This document shows, in pieces, positions 15,592 through 23,586 of a stretch of DNA of 29,798 nt. A program made the position numbers and the translations under genes. This DNA is from Limnohabitans sp. Rim8 (lineage in GTDB: Bacteria; Pseudomonadota; Gammaproteobacteria; Burkholderiales; Burkholderiaceae_C): positions 1-29,798 of the forward strand of contig CAMDXR010000004.1 of assembly GCA_945877725.1 (NCBI GenBank), written 5' to 3'. The notes under the pieces were generated by a model, which had not been told where the DNA came from, did no database searches, and saw only the letters and a program-made list of their open reading frames with translations. The first letter of the stretch is position 1; each line of letters begins with the position of its first letter.

Positions 15592-16590
15592 ATGGCTGAA
15601 AACCAACCCCTGCTGTCCCCAGATGAACTGGCCGCTCTGTCGGCCAGTCTGAACGATGGCAGCCTGGACATCGATACGGGCTACAACTTAGATGCCCCCG
15701 TGCGCAAACACGACTTGGCCGCCGAAGACAGCAGCCTGGGCGTGAACGTTTCCTCGCTCGACATGATCAACGAACGCTTCATTCGTTTGTTCAGATTGGG
15801 CATGTTGGAGGTCTTGCGCACCAGCCCCAGGATCAACCCCAGTCGGGCCCAGATTGTTCGTTTTGGCGACTATGTCAAAGACCTGAAGGCCCCGCTTTCC
15901 GTTAACGTCATCCGCATGGCCCCATTGCGTGGCTATGCCATGGTGGTAATTGAACCCACGGTGGTGTTCAGTTCACTTGACAGTTTTTTTGGCGGTTTTG
16001 GCAGGGGCGTGGGCCAACTCCCCCCGGGGCGTCTGTTCACACCGACCGAGTCACGCATCATCAAAATCATCTTGCAGGTGTTTTTCAGGTCCTTCAAAGA
16101 GGCTTGGGGACCAGTGACGGCCATCGATTTTGAACATGTCAGTTCCGAAATCAACCCTCAGTTTGCACAAATTGCGGACGAAAATGACCTCGTGGTGCTC
16201 AGTCGTTTTGAATCTGAGGCCACAGCCCAGGGCAAAGGCTTCATTGACATGGTGATTCCCTACGTGGCCCTGAAACCCGTGCGCGATTTGTTGCGCAGCC
16301 GGGTTCAAACTGGCGATGGCAATGAAGCCTCCGACAAAGTTTGGCATGCCCAACTGGAAGACGCCGTGCGCGATTCAGCACTGGAAATACAGGTGCTGCT
16401 GGGCAAACTGAGCTTGTCACTCCAGCAACTTCAAAACATGCAACCCGGTGATGTTTTGCCCTTTAAAAAATCTGAATCGGCCAGAGCCCTCATTGAGGAC
16501 ATGCCCGTTTACGACGTTGAAATTGGGGCCATGGGCAGCCAAGTGGCGGTCAAGATCGTCCAAGCCATCAGCCCCAACCCTCAAGCTTGA
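15592..16590 (+). CDS. fliM: Flagellar motor switch protein FliM
   Basis: A 332-residue C-ring protein. The N-terminal CheY-P binding peptide is recognisable but altered (LLSPDELAALSASL where LSQ-E-DALL is usual). The middle CheC-like domain contains the dimer-hinge motif FFGGFGRG (around residues 129-136) and EINPQFAQI. The C-terminal SpoA domain (LSLQQLQNMQPGDVLPF to VAVKIVQ) contacts FliN. It transmits the chemotaxis signal to the rotor and binds FliG. It sits between fliL and fliN with short gaps (30 and 23 bases). Confidence 0.97.
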   Translation: MAENQPLLSPDELAALSASLNDGSLDIDTGYNLDAPVRKHDLAAEDSSLGVNVSSLDMINERFIRLFRLGMLEVLRTSPRINPSRAQIVRFGDYVKDLKAPLSVNVIRMAPLRGYAMVVIEPTVVFSSLDSFFGGFGRGVGQLPPGRLFTPTESRIIKIILQVFFRSFKEAWGPVTAIDFEHVSSEINPQFAQIADENDLVVLSRFESEATAQGKGFIDMVIPYVALKPVRDLLRSRVQTGDGNEASDKVWHAQLEDAVRDSALEIQVLLGKLSLSLQQLQNMQPGDVLPFKKSESARALIEDMPVYDVEIGAMGSQVAVKIVQAISPNPQA

Positions 16591-16613
16591 CACCCCAAAA
16601 TTCAGGAGCGCTT

Positions 16614-16925
16614 ATGAGCGATATGACCACCGCCGACGAATCCAGCCAGACCACTGGTGAAAAAGGCCAAATTCATTCCGATGTTTTACAAAACATCCCC
16701 GTGACCCTGTCCATCGAAGTCGGGCGCGCCGTGATCAAGATTCGCGACTTGATGCGCTTGACCCAGGGCAGCGTGGTCGAACTTGACCGCATTGCGGGCG
16801 AACCCCTCAATTTGCTGGTGAACAACACGGTGGTGGCTCAGGGCGAAGTGGTTTTGGTGAATGACCGCTACGGCATCCGTCTGACCCGTGTGGTGCCCGC
16901 GTCTGAACGACTCGACAACCTCTAA
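16614..16925 (+). CDS. fliN: Flagellar motor switch protein FliN
   Basis: A 103-residue protein made of a short N-terminal tail and one SpoA domain (NIPVTLSIEVGRAVIKIRDL, then GSVVELDRIAGEPLNLLVNN and GEVVLVNDRYGIRLTRV), the standard FliN core. It forms the bottom of the C-ring and docks the FliH-FliI export ATPase. The ATG at 16614 is preferred because AGGAG lies five bases upstream. An earlier in-frame ATG at 16587 would overlap fliM and has no ribosome site. Confidence 0.97.
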   Translation: MSDMTTADESSQTTGEKGQIHSDVLQNIPVTLSIEVGRAVIKIRDLMRLTQGSVVELDRIAGEPLNLLVNNTVVAQGEVVLVNDRYGIRLTRVVPASERLDNL

Positions 16926-16942
16926 AACAGACTGGATTAAGC

Positions 16943-17281
16943 ATGAACACGGTATGGACCATGGGGGACTGGATGCAATACCTGTTCAGCTTCATTTTTG
17001 TCATTGGCTCGCTGCTGGCCCTGCTTTGGACTTTGCGGCGACTGCAAAACGGCTCTTCACTGCTTCGCAAGAGCACGCAGCGCATGCAGACACTGGAAAC
17101 ACTGTCTGTAGGTACCCGTCAAAAAATCATGCTGATCCGCGTCGACGAACGCGAAATTTTGGTGGGCGTGAGCGTGCAAAACATCACCGTTCTGTCACCC
17201 TGGCCAGAATCCTTGGGCGTGCCCTTGCAAGCCAAAGCGTCTCTTTCGTCGGACACCACAGCGCCCCTCAACGCTCAATAA
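16943..17281 (+). CDS. fliO: Flagellar biosynthetic protein FliO
   Basis: A 112-residue membrane protein with one N-terminal helix (YLFSFIFVIGSLLALLWTL, about residues 13-31) and a small cytoplasmic domain with the FliO core LETLSVGTRQKIMLIRVDER followed by EILVGVSVQNITVL. FliO helps assemble the FliP pore ring and is not part of the finished gate. Its position between fliN and fliP is the canonical one. Confidence 0.95.
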   Translation: MNTVWTMGDWMQYLFSFIFVIGSLLALLWTLRRLQNGSSLLRKSTQRMQTLETLSVGTRQKIMLIRVDEREILVGVSVQNITVLSPWPESLGVPLQAKASLSSDTTAPLNAQ

Positions 17282-17293
17282 GCAGTTAAGACC

Positions 17294-18046
17294 ATGAAGC
17301 GTTCTTTCACAATCGGATTCATTTTGACGGTTCTGCTGAGCCTGCTGCCTTTGTTGGCGCAAGCCGCACCGGACATGCCGGCCATCACCAGCACCAACAC
17401 GGGCAAGGGTACGCAATACAGCATCACGCTGCAGTTGCTGGCCTTGATGACCACGCTCTCGGTGCTGCCCTCACTGTTGCTCATGATGACCGCCTTTGTG
17501 CGCATCGTCATTGTCATGTCCATCTTGCGCCAGGCTTTGGGCACGGGCCAAACCCCCCCCAACTTGGTCATTGTTGGTTTGTCCTTGTTCCTCACGCTGT
17601 TTGTCATGTCCCCGGTTCTGACCGAGGTTTACCAAAACGCCCTGCTGCCCTATATGAACCAAGGCCTGTCGTTTGACAAAGCCTTGGCGGCAGCCGAAAA
17701 ACCGATTCGCGCGTTCATGCTTTTGCAAACACGCGAGGATGACATCGCCATGTTCATGGAAATTGCCCGCAACAAAGGCGTCGCCAGTTCGCAAGATGTG
17801 CCCTTCATGACCCTGGTGCCGGCCTTCCTGACTTCTGAACTGAAAAGCGCTTTCACGATCGGCTTTTTGATCTACATCCCGTTTCTTGTGATTGACCTGA
17901 TCGTGGCCAGTGTGTTGATGTCCATGGGCATGATGATGCTCTCGCCCATGATGATCTCGATGCCCTTCAAACTGATGTTGTTTGTGCTGGTCGATGGCTG
18001 GAGCCTGATCATGGGCTCATTGGCCGCCAGCTTTGCCATGCCCTAA
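17294..18046 (+). CDS. fliP: Flagellar export pore protein FliP
   Basis: A 250-residue inner-membrane protein. It begins with a cleavable signal peptide (MKRSFTIGFILTVLLSLLPL, cleavage near AQA-AP at about residue 24), as is typical of FliP. The family core includes LQLLALMTTLSVLPSLLLMM, FVRIVIVMSILRQALGTGQT and the C-terminal helices with DLIVASVLMSMGMMMLSP. Five FliP subunits, with FliQ and FliR, form the helical export channel. Confidence 0.98.
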   Translation: MKRSFTIGFILTVLLSLLPLLAQAAPDMPAITSTNTGKGTQYSITLQLLALMTTLSVLPSLLLMMTAFVRIVIVMSILRQALGTGQTPPNLVIVGLSLFLTLFVMSPVLTEVYQNALLPYMNQGLSFDKALAAAEKPIRAFMLLQTREDDIAMFMEIARNKGVASSQDVPFMTLVPAFLTSELKSAFTIGFLIYIPFLVIDLIVASVLMSMGMMMLSPMMISMPFKLMLFVLVDGWSLIMGSLAASFAMP

Positions 18047-18058
18047 AGGAGAAAAACA

Positions 18059-18328
18059 ATGGACACCTCCATGGTCATTGATTTGGGAAGACAAGCCTTG
18101 TGGACCACCATGCTGGTTTGCGCACCGCTGCTTGTCGTGGCGTTGGCCGTCGGTTTGATCATCGGTATTGTTCAGGCCGCCACCTCCATCAACGAATCCA
18201 CGCTCAGTTTTATTCCCAAACTGATGGCCATGGCTTTGGCGTTGCTGGCTTTCGGCAGTTGGCAACTGGTCACACTGATCGATTTCACGCGCAGTATTTT
18301 TCAGCGCATTCCCACCCTGTTCTCCTGA
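18059..18328 (+). CDS. fliQ: Flagellar export protein FliQ
   Basis: An 89-residue protein with two hydrophobic helices (about residues 17-40 and 53-75) separated by the AATSINESTLSFIPK loop, the FliQ hallmark. It packs around the FliP-FliR pore. AAGGAG seven bases upstream of the ATG marks the start, 12 bases after fliP. Confidence 0.97.
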   Translation: MDTSMVIDLGRQALWTTMLVCAPLLVVALAVGLIIGIVQAATSINESTLSFIPKLMAMALALLAFGSWQLVTLIDFTRSIFQRIPTLFS

Positions 18329-18346
18329 ACACGGACCCGTACGACC

Positions 18347-19123
18347 ATGAACCTCCTCGCAGCCGACATCGTAGAAAGGTTTTATACCTTTTTGTGGCCC
18401 ATGCTGCGCGTCTCGGCCTTGATGGTCACGGCCCCCATTTTTTCTCTCACTGCCTTCAACCTGCGGCTGCGCATCTTGATGGCGCTGGTCATGGCCTGGC
18501 TGATTTACCCATTGCACACTTGGCCAGTCATTGACCCGTCCACGGCCTCCGGGCTGGTGGAGGTGTTCAACCAAATCATGATCGGTGCGGTCATGGGGCT
18601 CATCTTGCAAGTGGTGGTGGCCGCCATGGTGGTTGGGGGCCAAAGCATTGCAGCCGCTATGGGATTGTCCATGGCCAGCATGGTGGATCCCAACATGGGT
18701 AACGTCCCGGTCATTTCCCAGTTGTTGATCGTGATGTCAACGCTTATTTTTGTTGGTTTTGGTGGCCACGCCATTTTGCTGGGCCTGATCTCCGAATCCT
18801 TCAACTCCCTGCCCATTGGCACGTCCATACTCAACCAAGATGTTTATGGGCGCGTTCTGAAATGGAGCTCAATGGTCTTTTTGGGTGCGGTTTTATTGGC
18901 CTTGCCCGTCATGGTCTCGCTGCTGTTTATCAACATTGGCTTGGGCGTGGTCACTCGGGCGGCCCCCAGTTTGAATATTTTTGCTGTTGGTTTTCCGGCC
19001 ATGATCATTGCCGGATTTTTGATTTTGATCATTTCCATGGGAAGCATCGGTACCCGAATCGAATGGCTCTGGGTTCAAGGCTTTGCCGTGGTGCGCGACG
19101 TTTTGGGAGTTCCCAATGTCTGA
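18347..19123 (+). CDS. fliR: Flagellar export protein FliR
   Basis: A 258-residue polytopic membrane protein with six or so hydrophobic helices and the family segments LRVSALMVTAPIFS, GQSIAAAMGLSMASMVDPN and the C-terminal FAVGFPAMIIAGFLILIISM. One copy per export gate closes the FliP ring and contacts FlhB. Its last 8 bases overlap the flhB start. Confidence 0.97.
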   Translation: MNLLAADIVERFYTFLWPMLRVSALMVTAPIFSLTAFNLRLRILMALVMAWLIYPLHTWPVIDPSTASGLVEVFNQIMIGAVMGLILQVVVAAMVVGGQSIAAAMGLSMASMVDPNMGNVPVISQLLIVMSTLIFVGFGGHAILLGLISESFNSLPIGTSILNQDVYGRVLKWSSMVFLGAVLLALPVMVSLLFINIGLGVVTRAAPSLNIFAVGFPAMIIAGFLILIISMGSIGTRIEWLWVQGFAVVRDVLGVPNV

Positions 19124-20279
19124 GGCATCAGGTCAGGATAAAACCGAAGACGCAACGGCCAGGAAACTGGGCAAAGCGCGTCAAGATGGTCAAGTGGCCA
19201 GGTCTTCAGATCTGCCGGCAGCCGTCATCGTCATTGGTGCTGTTTTGATGTTGCTGATGACAGGCGGATGGTTGGTGACCCGATTGGCCACGGTTTTTGC
19301 AAATGGTTTTGTATTTGATCGCACCACCATCGACAAGCCTCTGTTGCTGCCTGCTCACTTTGGCGACCAACTCTTGTCGTCTTTCATCACGGTCATGCCC
19401 ATCATGATCTTCACGGTTGTGGCGGCCATTGTGGCAAGCGGCATGACGGGTGGCTACCTTTTCGCGCTCAATGCAGTGGCTCCAAAAAGTTCAAAACTCA
19501 GTTTGATCAGCGGGTTAAAACGAATTTTCGGGGCACATGCCGCGGTTGAACTTGGCAAAGCCCTGCTCAAATTCGGTTTGGTCTCCTCCGTCCTGTGTTG
19601 GTCCGTCATCTCCAACATGGACGACTTGATCCGGATTGGTCAAATGGGGCTTGAACCCGCGCTGAATGCCGCCGGAGTCATGATCACGCAATCGGCTTTG
19701 TGGGTGGCGATGAGCTTGGCTGTGATTGCCATGATCGATGTGCCTTACCAAAAACATGCATTTAGAAAACGCATGCGCATGACGAAACAAGAGGTCAAAG
19801 ACGAGCACAAGCAAATGGAAGGTAGCCCGGAGGTCAAAGCCCAGATTCGCCGACGCCAGCGCGAAATGGCCAACTCCCGCATGATGCAGCGGGTCAAAGA
19901 CGCCGATGTGGTCATCACCAACCCAGAGCACTTTGCTGTTGCCCTCGAATACGACCCAACAGGTGATGGGGCCCCCATCATGGTGGCCAAAGGATCTGAC
20001 CACATGGCGGCCCTGATCAGGGAAGAGGCCAAGGCGCACGGTGTGCACCTGTTTGAAGCGGCCCCACTGGCTCGCGCCATTTACTTCACCACCGAAGTCG
20101 AACAACAAGTACCCGAAGACCTTTACCACGCTGTGGCTCAAGTCATTGCCTATGTCTTTGGCCTGGAGGCGGCCTCACCCATGAACCCCGCGCAGCCCAA
20201 ACCCAAAGTGAAAGTGCCGCCTAACATGCTGTTCAGCCCTGACGGCAGCAAAATCAAGCCTGCTGGAGCCACCGCATGA
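19116..20279 (+). CDS. flhB: Flagellar export switch protein FlhB with NPEH cleavage motif
   Basis: A 387-residue protein with the usual N-terminus (DKTEDATARKLGKARQDGQV), four membrane helices (about residues 30-210) and a cytoplasmic domain that toggles export from hook to filament substrates after autocleavage. The autocleavage site lies at residues 269-272, the same numbers as in Salmonella, but reads NPEH where NPTH is almost universal. The surrounding VVITNPEHFAVALEYDP is otherwise standard. The ATG at 19116 follows GGGAG by six bases and matches the family N-terminus. The C-terminal tail after AQVIAYVFGL is a Pro/Lys-rich 30-residue extension. Its stop overlaps the start of the next gene (ATGA). 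Confidence 0.96.
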   Translation: MSEASGQDKTEDATARKLGKARQDGQVARSSDLPAAVIVIGAVLMLLMTGGWLVTRLATVFANGFVFDRTTIDKPLLLPAHFGDQLLSSFITVMPIMIFTVVAAIVASGMTGGYLFALNAVAPKSSKLSLISGLKRIFGAHAAVELGKALLKFGLVSSVLCWSVISNMDDLIRIGQMGLEPALNAAGVMITQSALWVAMSLAVIAMIDVPYQKHAFRKRMRMTKQEVKDEHKQMEGSPEVKAQIRRRQREMANSRMMQRVKDADVVITNPEHFAVALEYDPTGDGAPIMVAKGSDHMAALIREEAKAHGVHLFEAAPLARAIYFTTEVEQQVPEDLYHAVAQVIAYVFGLEAASPMNPAQPKPKVKVPPNMLFSPDGSKIKPAGATA

Positions 20280-21646
20280 ACATCCAGATCCAACCGGATA
20301 AATCGGCCATGACCCCTTTTGTCTTTCGGGCTGCCGACCGCATGCGCATCGATGGCTGCGCCAATGCCATCGCCCGCGAAGGGCTCAGTTTGGCGCTTTA
20401 CTGCCCTTTCGAGGCCTTGCTCGATCACTACTCGAATTTATTACTGGCGAAATTACAACTTTTGGCACCCGAGCACAGGATCGAGGTTTACTTTCCAGCC
20501 AACATTGACTCCTTGTTGGACCGGTTCAATGAAGTATTGGCCAGCCAATCGCTGGACCAAGCCGTGAAAACGCCTTCGATTGTGAATCAGGCTCAAATAT
20601 GGATCGTTCACGACGCCCACACACTGCCAGAAAGCGAAATACAACTGCTGGCCCGTTTGATTCAAAATTTCCCTGGCGCCAACATCCGCGCTATTTTGCT
20701 CATGTCAGGGTCGTCTCAGTCCAGCAAAACCCCCTTGTCAGCTTTTGGCCGGAAAATTTTGCGCTGGGACATTGAGGCCCCGACCGAAGAACAAGCCCAA
20801 GCCGCACTCGATTTGGCCCAGCAAGAGGGCAATTTCAACGTGGTTCAGCAACTGTTGCAACGCATACAGCGCAAATCTCGCCCAGAAGTGACTCTCCCAC
20901 TGGTTGCGCCCCTCGATTCCTCTGAGGTCACGGCAAGTCCCCAGCCCCCTGCAACCGGCTTGAAAAGCCAAATGCAGAAGTTTCATCAAAAGGGCCATTC
21001 CATCTTGCAGTCCTTAGGCCGTTCGGGACAAAGCTTGAGAAATACCCCCGCCTGGTTACGCAAAAACAACAAATTAGCCATCGGAATTGCATTGGCCCTG
21101 AGCGCCTCGACCTTGATGATGCTGTGGATTCAACCCGAGGCATTTGGTCTGCCCTCTCCCCAAAAAATACCCACAGCCAAGTTGCAAAGCCCGCAATTGG
21201 TGCCTGCCCTCCCCGCTGCTGCGCCCGCCCAAAGCCCTGGTGAGGCTGTCAAAACCGACATCGCCAGCACGACGCCCGCCACTGGCAGCCCATCCGCAGC
21301 CATGGCCAAAACGCCTGCCGAGTTGGCCACTGAAGCGCCCGAAGCCCCCTTGCAAGCCCAGTCCTGGGTCAAACAACTCGATCCCGACAGTTTTCTGATC
21401 CAGCACGGCACCGCCAACACCTACGAGAAAGTACAGGAAATTCAACGCAGATTTCCAGCCCTCAAAGACGCACAAATTGTCGCGGCCTACCGTCCTGGCG
21501 AAAAGCTGGCCCATTTCGTGATCGTGTCCGGCCCTTACAGCCCGATCAACCAAGCTTATGACGCGGCCAAACGTTCCGGAATACCCAACAACAGCTGGGT
21601 CCGTGGCACGCGAAATCTGCAAGATCAGCTGAAGGCCCCCCTTTAA
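20276..21646 (+). CDS. Membrane protein with degenerate AAA-like domain and C-terminal SPOR-like domain
   Basis: A 456-residue protein I cannot match to a named flagellar gene. Residues about 15-210 look like an ExeA/DamX-type AAA+ fold that has lost its nucleotide site: a P-loop position reads ALYCPFEALLDHY with no GK(T/S), while a Walker-B-like strand IWIVHDAHTL (about 108-117) and a following LLMSG strand remain. One membrane helix follows at about 266-286. Then comes a roughly 75-residue Ala/Pro/Thr-rich spacer, and from about 370 to 456 a SPOR-like domain (SFLIQHGTANTYEKVQEIQ, then FVIVSGPYSPINQAYDAAK). SPOR domains bind denuded septal peptidoglycan. The overlapping start with flhB (ATGA) shows translational coupling, so a role in flagellar assembly or placement is inferred. 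Confidence 0.85.
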   Translation: MNIQIQPDKSAMTPFVFRAADRMRIDGCANAIAREGLSLALYCPFEALLDHYSNLLLAKLQLLAPEHRIEVYFPANIDSLLDRFNEVLASQSLDQAVKTPSIVNQAQIWIVHDAHTLPESEIQLLARLIQNFPGANIRAILLMSGSSQSSKTPLSAFGRKILRWDIEAPTEEQAQAALDLAQQEGNFNVVQQLLQRIQRKSRPEVTLPLVAPLDSSEVTASPQPPATGLKSQMQKFHQKGHSILQSLGRSGQSLRNTPAWLRKNNKLAIGIALALSASTLMMLWIQPEAFGLPSPQKIPTAKLQSPQLVPALPAAAPAQSPGEAVKTDIASTTPATGSPSAAMAKTPAELATEAPEAPLQAQSWVKQLDPDSFLIQHGTANTYEKVQEIQRRFPALKDAQIVAAYRPGEKLAHFVIVSGPYSPINQAYDAAKRSGIPNNSWVRGTRNLQDQLKAPL

Positions 21647-21661
21647 GCGATGGAGACACCG

Positions 21662-22117
21662 ATGAAAAAAAACACCGTTATCCGTCACGACGCCCCCCAC
21701 TCGGTCAAGATGCAAGAAGGCTCGAATGTGGCTGAACACAAGTTCAAAAAGCCAGCCCTCAGCAAAGAGCCAGAAATCCCTGCTTCCATCAAAAAGCCGG
21801 TCAAGTCCACCGCCACCGCGACGCCCACCAGCACCAAGCCCCCTGCGCGGTCAGCGGCCAAAACGCGTGCCAAGGTGAACCTGAAAACGCAACCCACGGC
21901 AGCCCCTGTGCTGCCTGAACCCGCTCAGCCTCTCAACGAAAAACCTGCTGTTGCAGTGTCTCCCATGGAACCCATTGTTTTGAGCGAAGCCGATTTGTGG
22001 GAGCGAGAAAGCCCAATCAATCACCGTTTGTCTGAGCTTCGAACACGCAATGCACTTTTGAACGAACAACTTCAAAGACTGAAGCCCCCCTTCCAAGCGC
22101 GAGGAAAAAAATCATGA
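21662..22117 (+). CDS. Small basic, proline/alanine-rich protein of unknown function
   Basis: About 151 residues with no recognisable family. The first 110 residues are low-complexity Lys/Pro/Ala/Thr (for example KKPVKSTATATPTSTKPP), probably disordered and strongly basic, with no membrane helix. The last 40 residues (SEADLWERESPINHRLSELR, then TRNALLNEQLQRL) look like an amphipathic or coiled-coil helix. GGAG seven bases upstream favours ATG 21662 over an in-frame ATG at 21650. It lies between the SPOR-domain gene and the coiled-coil membrane gene, overlapping the latter by 4 bases, so it may be a linker or adaptor between those two products. Confidence 0.7.
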   Translation: MKKNTVIRHDAPHSVKMQEGSNVAEHKFKKPALSKEPEIPASIKKPVKSTATATPTSTKPPARSAAKTRAKVNLKTQPTAAPVLPEPAQPLNEKPAVAVSPMEPIVLSEADLWERESPINHRLSELRTRNALLNEQLQRLKPPFQARGKKS

Positions 22118-23124
22118 GCGACAACACCCCAACACCGGCACCGGCCCCTGAAGCCGCAATCGACCCCACACTTGATAGCATGCCCAACGCAACGACCGAG
22201 GCTGTCAGTGAGACCTCATTCACGCCCAGCCCCAAGCCACCTCAGGCCGCACCTTCTGAGGCTGTGTCAGCGCCCTCTGACAAGAGCATGCATCTCGGAA
22301 TCACGGTTGACCAACGCGCCTACCAGCAATACCAGTCACTGGCCAAAGTGGTGCTGGACTCTGCCGATTTGGCCACCCAATCGGCAGAGGCGGCCGCCTC
22401 TGCCAGCAGCCATTTAAGACACACCACAGCCGAGTTCAAAGAAATGACCGAAGCGGGTCACAAAAAAGCCCGCCTTTTATTAGCCATAGCCGCGGGTGTC
22501 ATGGTCATCACCTTGATCTTCTTCCTCATCATGGGTGTTCGAATGGTCAGCCGCATCAACCAACTTGACGCGACGCTGTTGGCGGTGGGTAAGCGAGTGG
22601 TCGAGCTCAATACGGGCATGGAATCCCTGGAGGGCGTCAACCAGAGCGTCAAGGATTTGGCGGCCCAACAATTGGCATTGACCAAATCTCAAGGACAAAT
22701 TGAGGGCCGCATTGACGCATCGCTCAAGCAATCGGAAAGCCTGGTTCAAAAGGTTCCCACTGAAACCGCCAAGCAAGTCGCCGCCAGCAGCGACTCGGTG
22801 ATCAAACAAGTGCAGGGCATCAACTCCAAGCTGCAAAGCCAGGCCAACGCTGTTCAGTCTTTGGGCAATGAAGTGAAGTCACTCAAAACGGCTGTGGGCA
22901 ACGTGGACGGACTGAAACGGGACGTAGAAGCCTTGGTCACCCTGCAAAAGGAACGCTACCTAGAGACCGTGCAAAAGAACACCGCCAGCGCCAGCCGCGA
23001 GCGGGCGGTCCAGTTCCCACGTTACGCAGCACCCAGACCCTCTGAAACAGGAACAGCCGGTGCTGCAGCCAACTCGCAGCCGCAAGTTTCACCCAATACA
23101 GCGCCGACGGCAGTCAGGCCCTGA
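22114..23124 (+). CDS. Single-pass membrane coiled-coil protein of unknown function
   Basis: A 336-residue protein at the 3' end of the fliK operon, overlapping the previous stop by ATGA. The first 60 residues are Pro/Ala/Ser-rich and probably disordered. Residues about 65-118 form helices (YQQYQSLAKVVLDSADLATQ). One membrane helix follows (about 120-145, LLLAIAAGVMVITLIFFLIM), then roughly 140 residues with heptad-like spacing (LDATLLAVGKRVVELNTGME to VGNVDGLKRDVEALVTLQ) that look like a coiled coil, and a disordered tail. The layout is reminiscent of methyl-accepting or TolA/EzrA-like scaffold proteins, but no signature motif was found. No known flagellar function can be assigned. Confidence 0.83.
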   Translation: MSDNTPTPAPAPEAAIDPTLDSMPNATTEAVSETSFTPSPKPPQAAPSEAVSAPSDKSMHLGITVDQRAYQQYQSLAKVVLDSADLATQSAEAAASASSHLRHTTAEFKEMTEAGHKKARLLLAIAAGVMVITLIFFLIMGVRMVSRINQLDATLLAVGKRVVELNTGMESLEGVNQSVKDLAAQQLALTKSQGQIEGRIDASLKQSESLVQKVPTETAKQVAASSDSVIKQVQGINSKLQSQANAVQSLGNEVKSLKTAVGNVDGLKRDVEALVTLQKERYLETVQKNTASASRERAVQFPRYAAPRPSETGTAGAAANSQPQVSPNTAPTAVRP

Positions 23125-23167
23125 GCAAAGCTCACGGGATGGCACTCTTGGAATGGTCATTTCTCAT

Positions 23168-23578
23168 TTACTCAATGCACACGGCAATGTAGGTCAGAAC
23201 GAACATACCGTTGGGCGGAATTTTTCGCCAGTACCCCATTTCATTGACGGTCGCCACTTTCTGACCGGTCATTTTGGGGCCAGAAAAACTGGTCATCTGA
23301 CCCAGACGGTGCATCTTGTATTGGCAGTCGTATTCGTTCAGGTAGCGCCTAGACCGAACCCCCTCGGCATCGGGGGCCTTGAGGTCCTGCATTTCCCAGA
23401 CCCGGCGAATGGTGTCGTCCTTTTCAATCGAGTTGCGATTGACATAAAGCGTCACCTCCGGCGTTTCGCCAATGCGTGTCCAGGCCAGCGCCGAAATGGG
23501 TGCCAAGCTGCCCAGCAGCGACAGCAAAAACAAACCGCCAACCGACAAACGCTGCAACTTAAACTTTGGAAAAGTCAT
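23168..23578 (-). CDS. Secreted surface-adhesin-E-like protein
   Basis: A 136-residue exported protein. A signal peptide (QRLSVGGLFLLSLLGSLAPI, cleavage near SALA-W) precedes a small domain that fits the surface-adhesin protein E family: WTRIGETPEVTLYVNRNSIE, then VWEMQDLKAP, YLNEYDCQYKMHRL and YWRKIPPNGMFVLTYIAVC, with the two conserved cysteines. Proteins of this family are common in Burkholderiales, and most have no proven adhesin role. ATG 23578 has GAG eight bases upstream. A TTG at 23590 overlapping the upstream stop codon is an alternative. It is the second gene of a minus-strand pair and converges on the flagellar operon. Confidence 0.82.
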   Translation of the reverse strand: MTFPKFKLQRLSVGGLFLLSLLGSLAPISALAWTRIGETPEVTLYVNRNSIEKDDTIRRVWEMQDLKAPDAEGVRSRRYLNEYDCQYKMHRLGQMTSFSGPKMTGQKVATVNEMGYWRKIPPNGMFVLTYIAVCIE

Positions 23579-23586
23579 GTTTGATC

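Noticed and set aside
23122..23134. TGAGC-AAA-GCTCA hairpin over the stop codon of the last gene of the fliK operon
   Set aside because: Only 5 bp and no T tract on either strand, so not an intrinsic terminator. No convincing terminator was found for this convergent pair.
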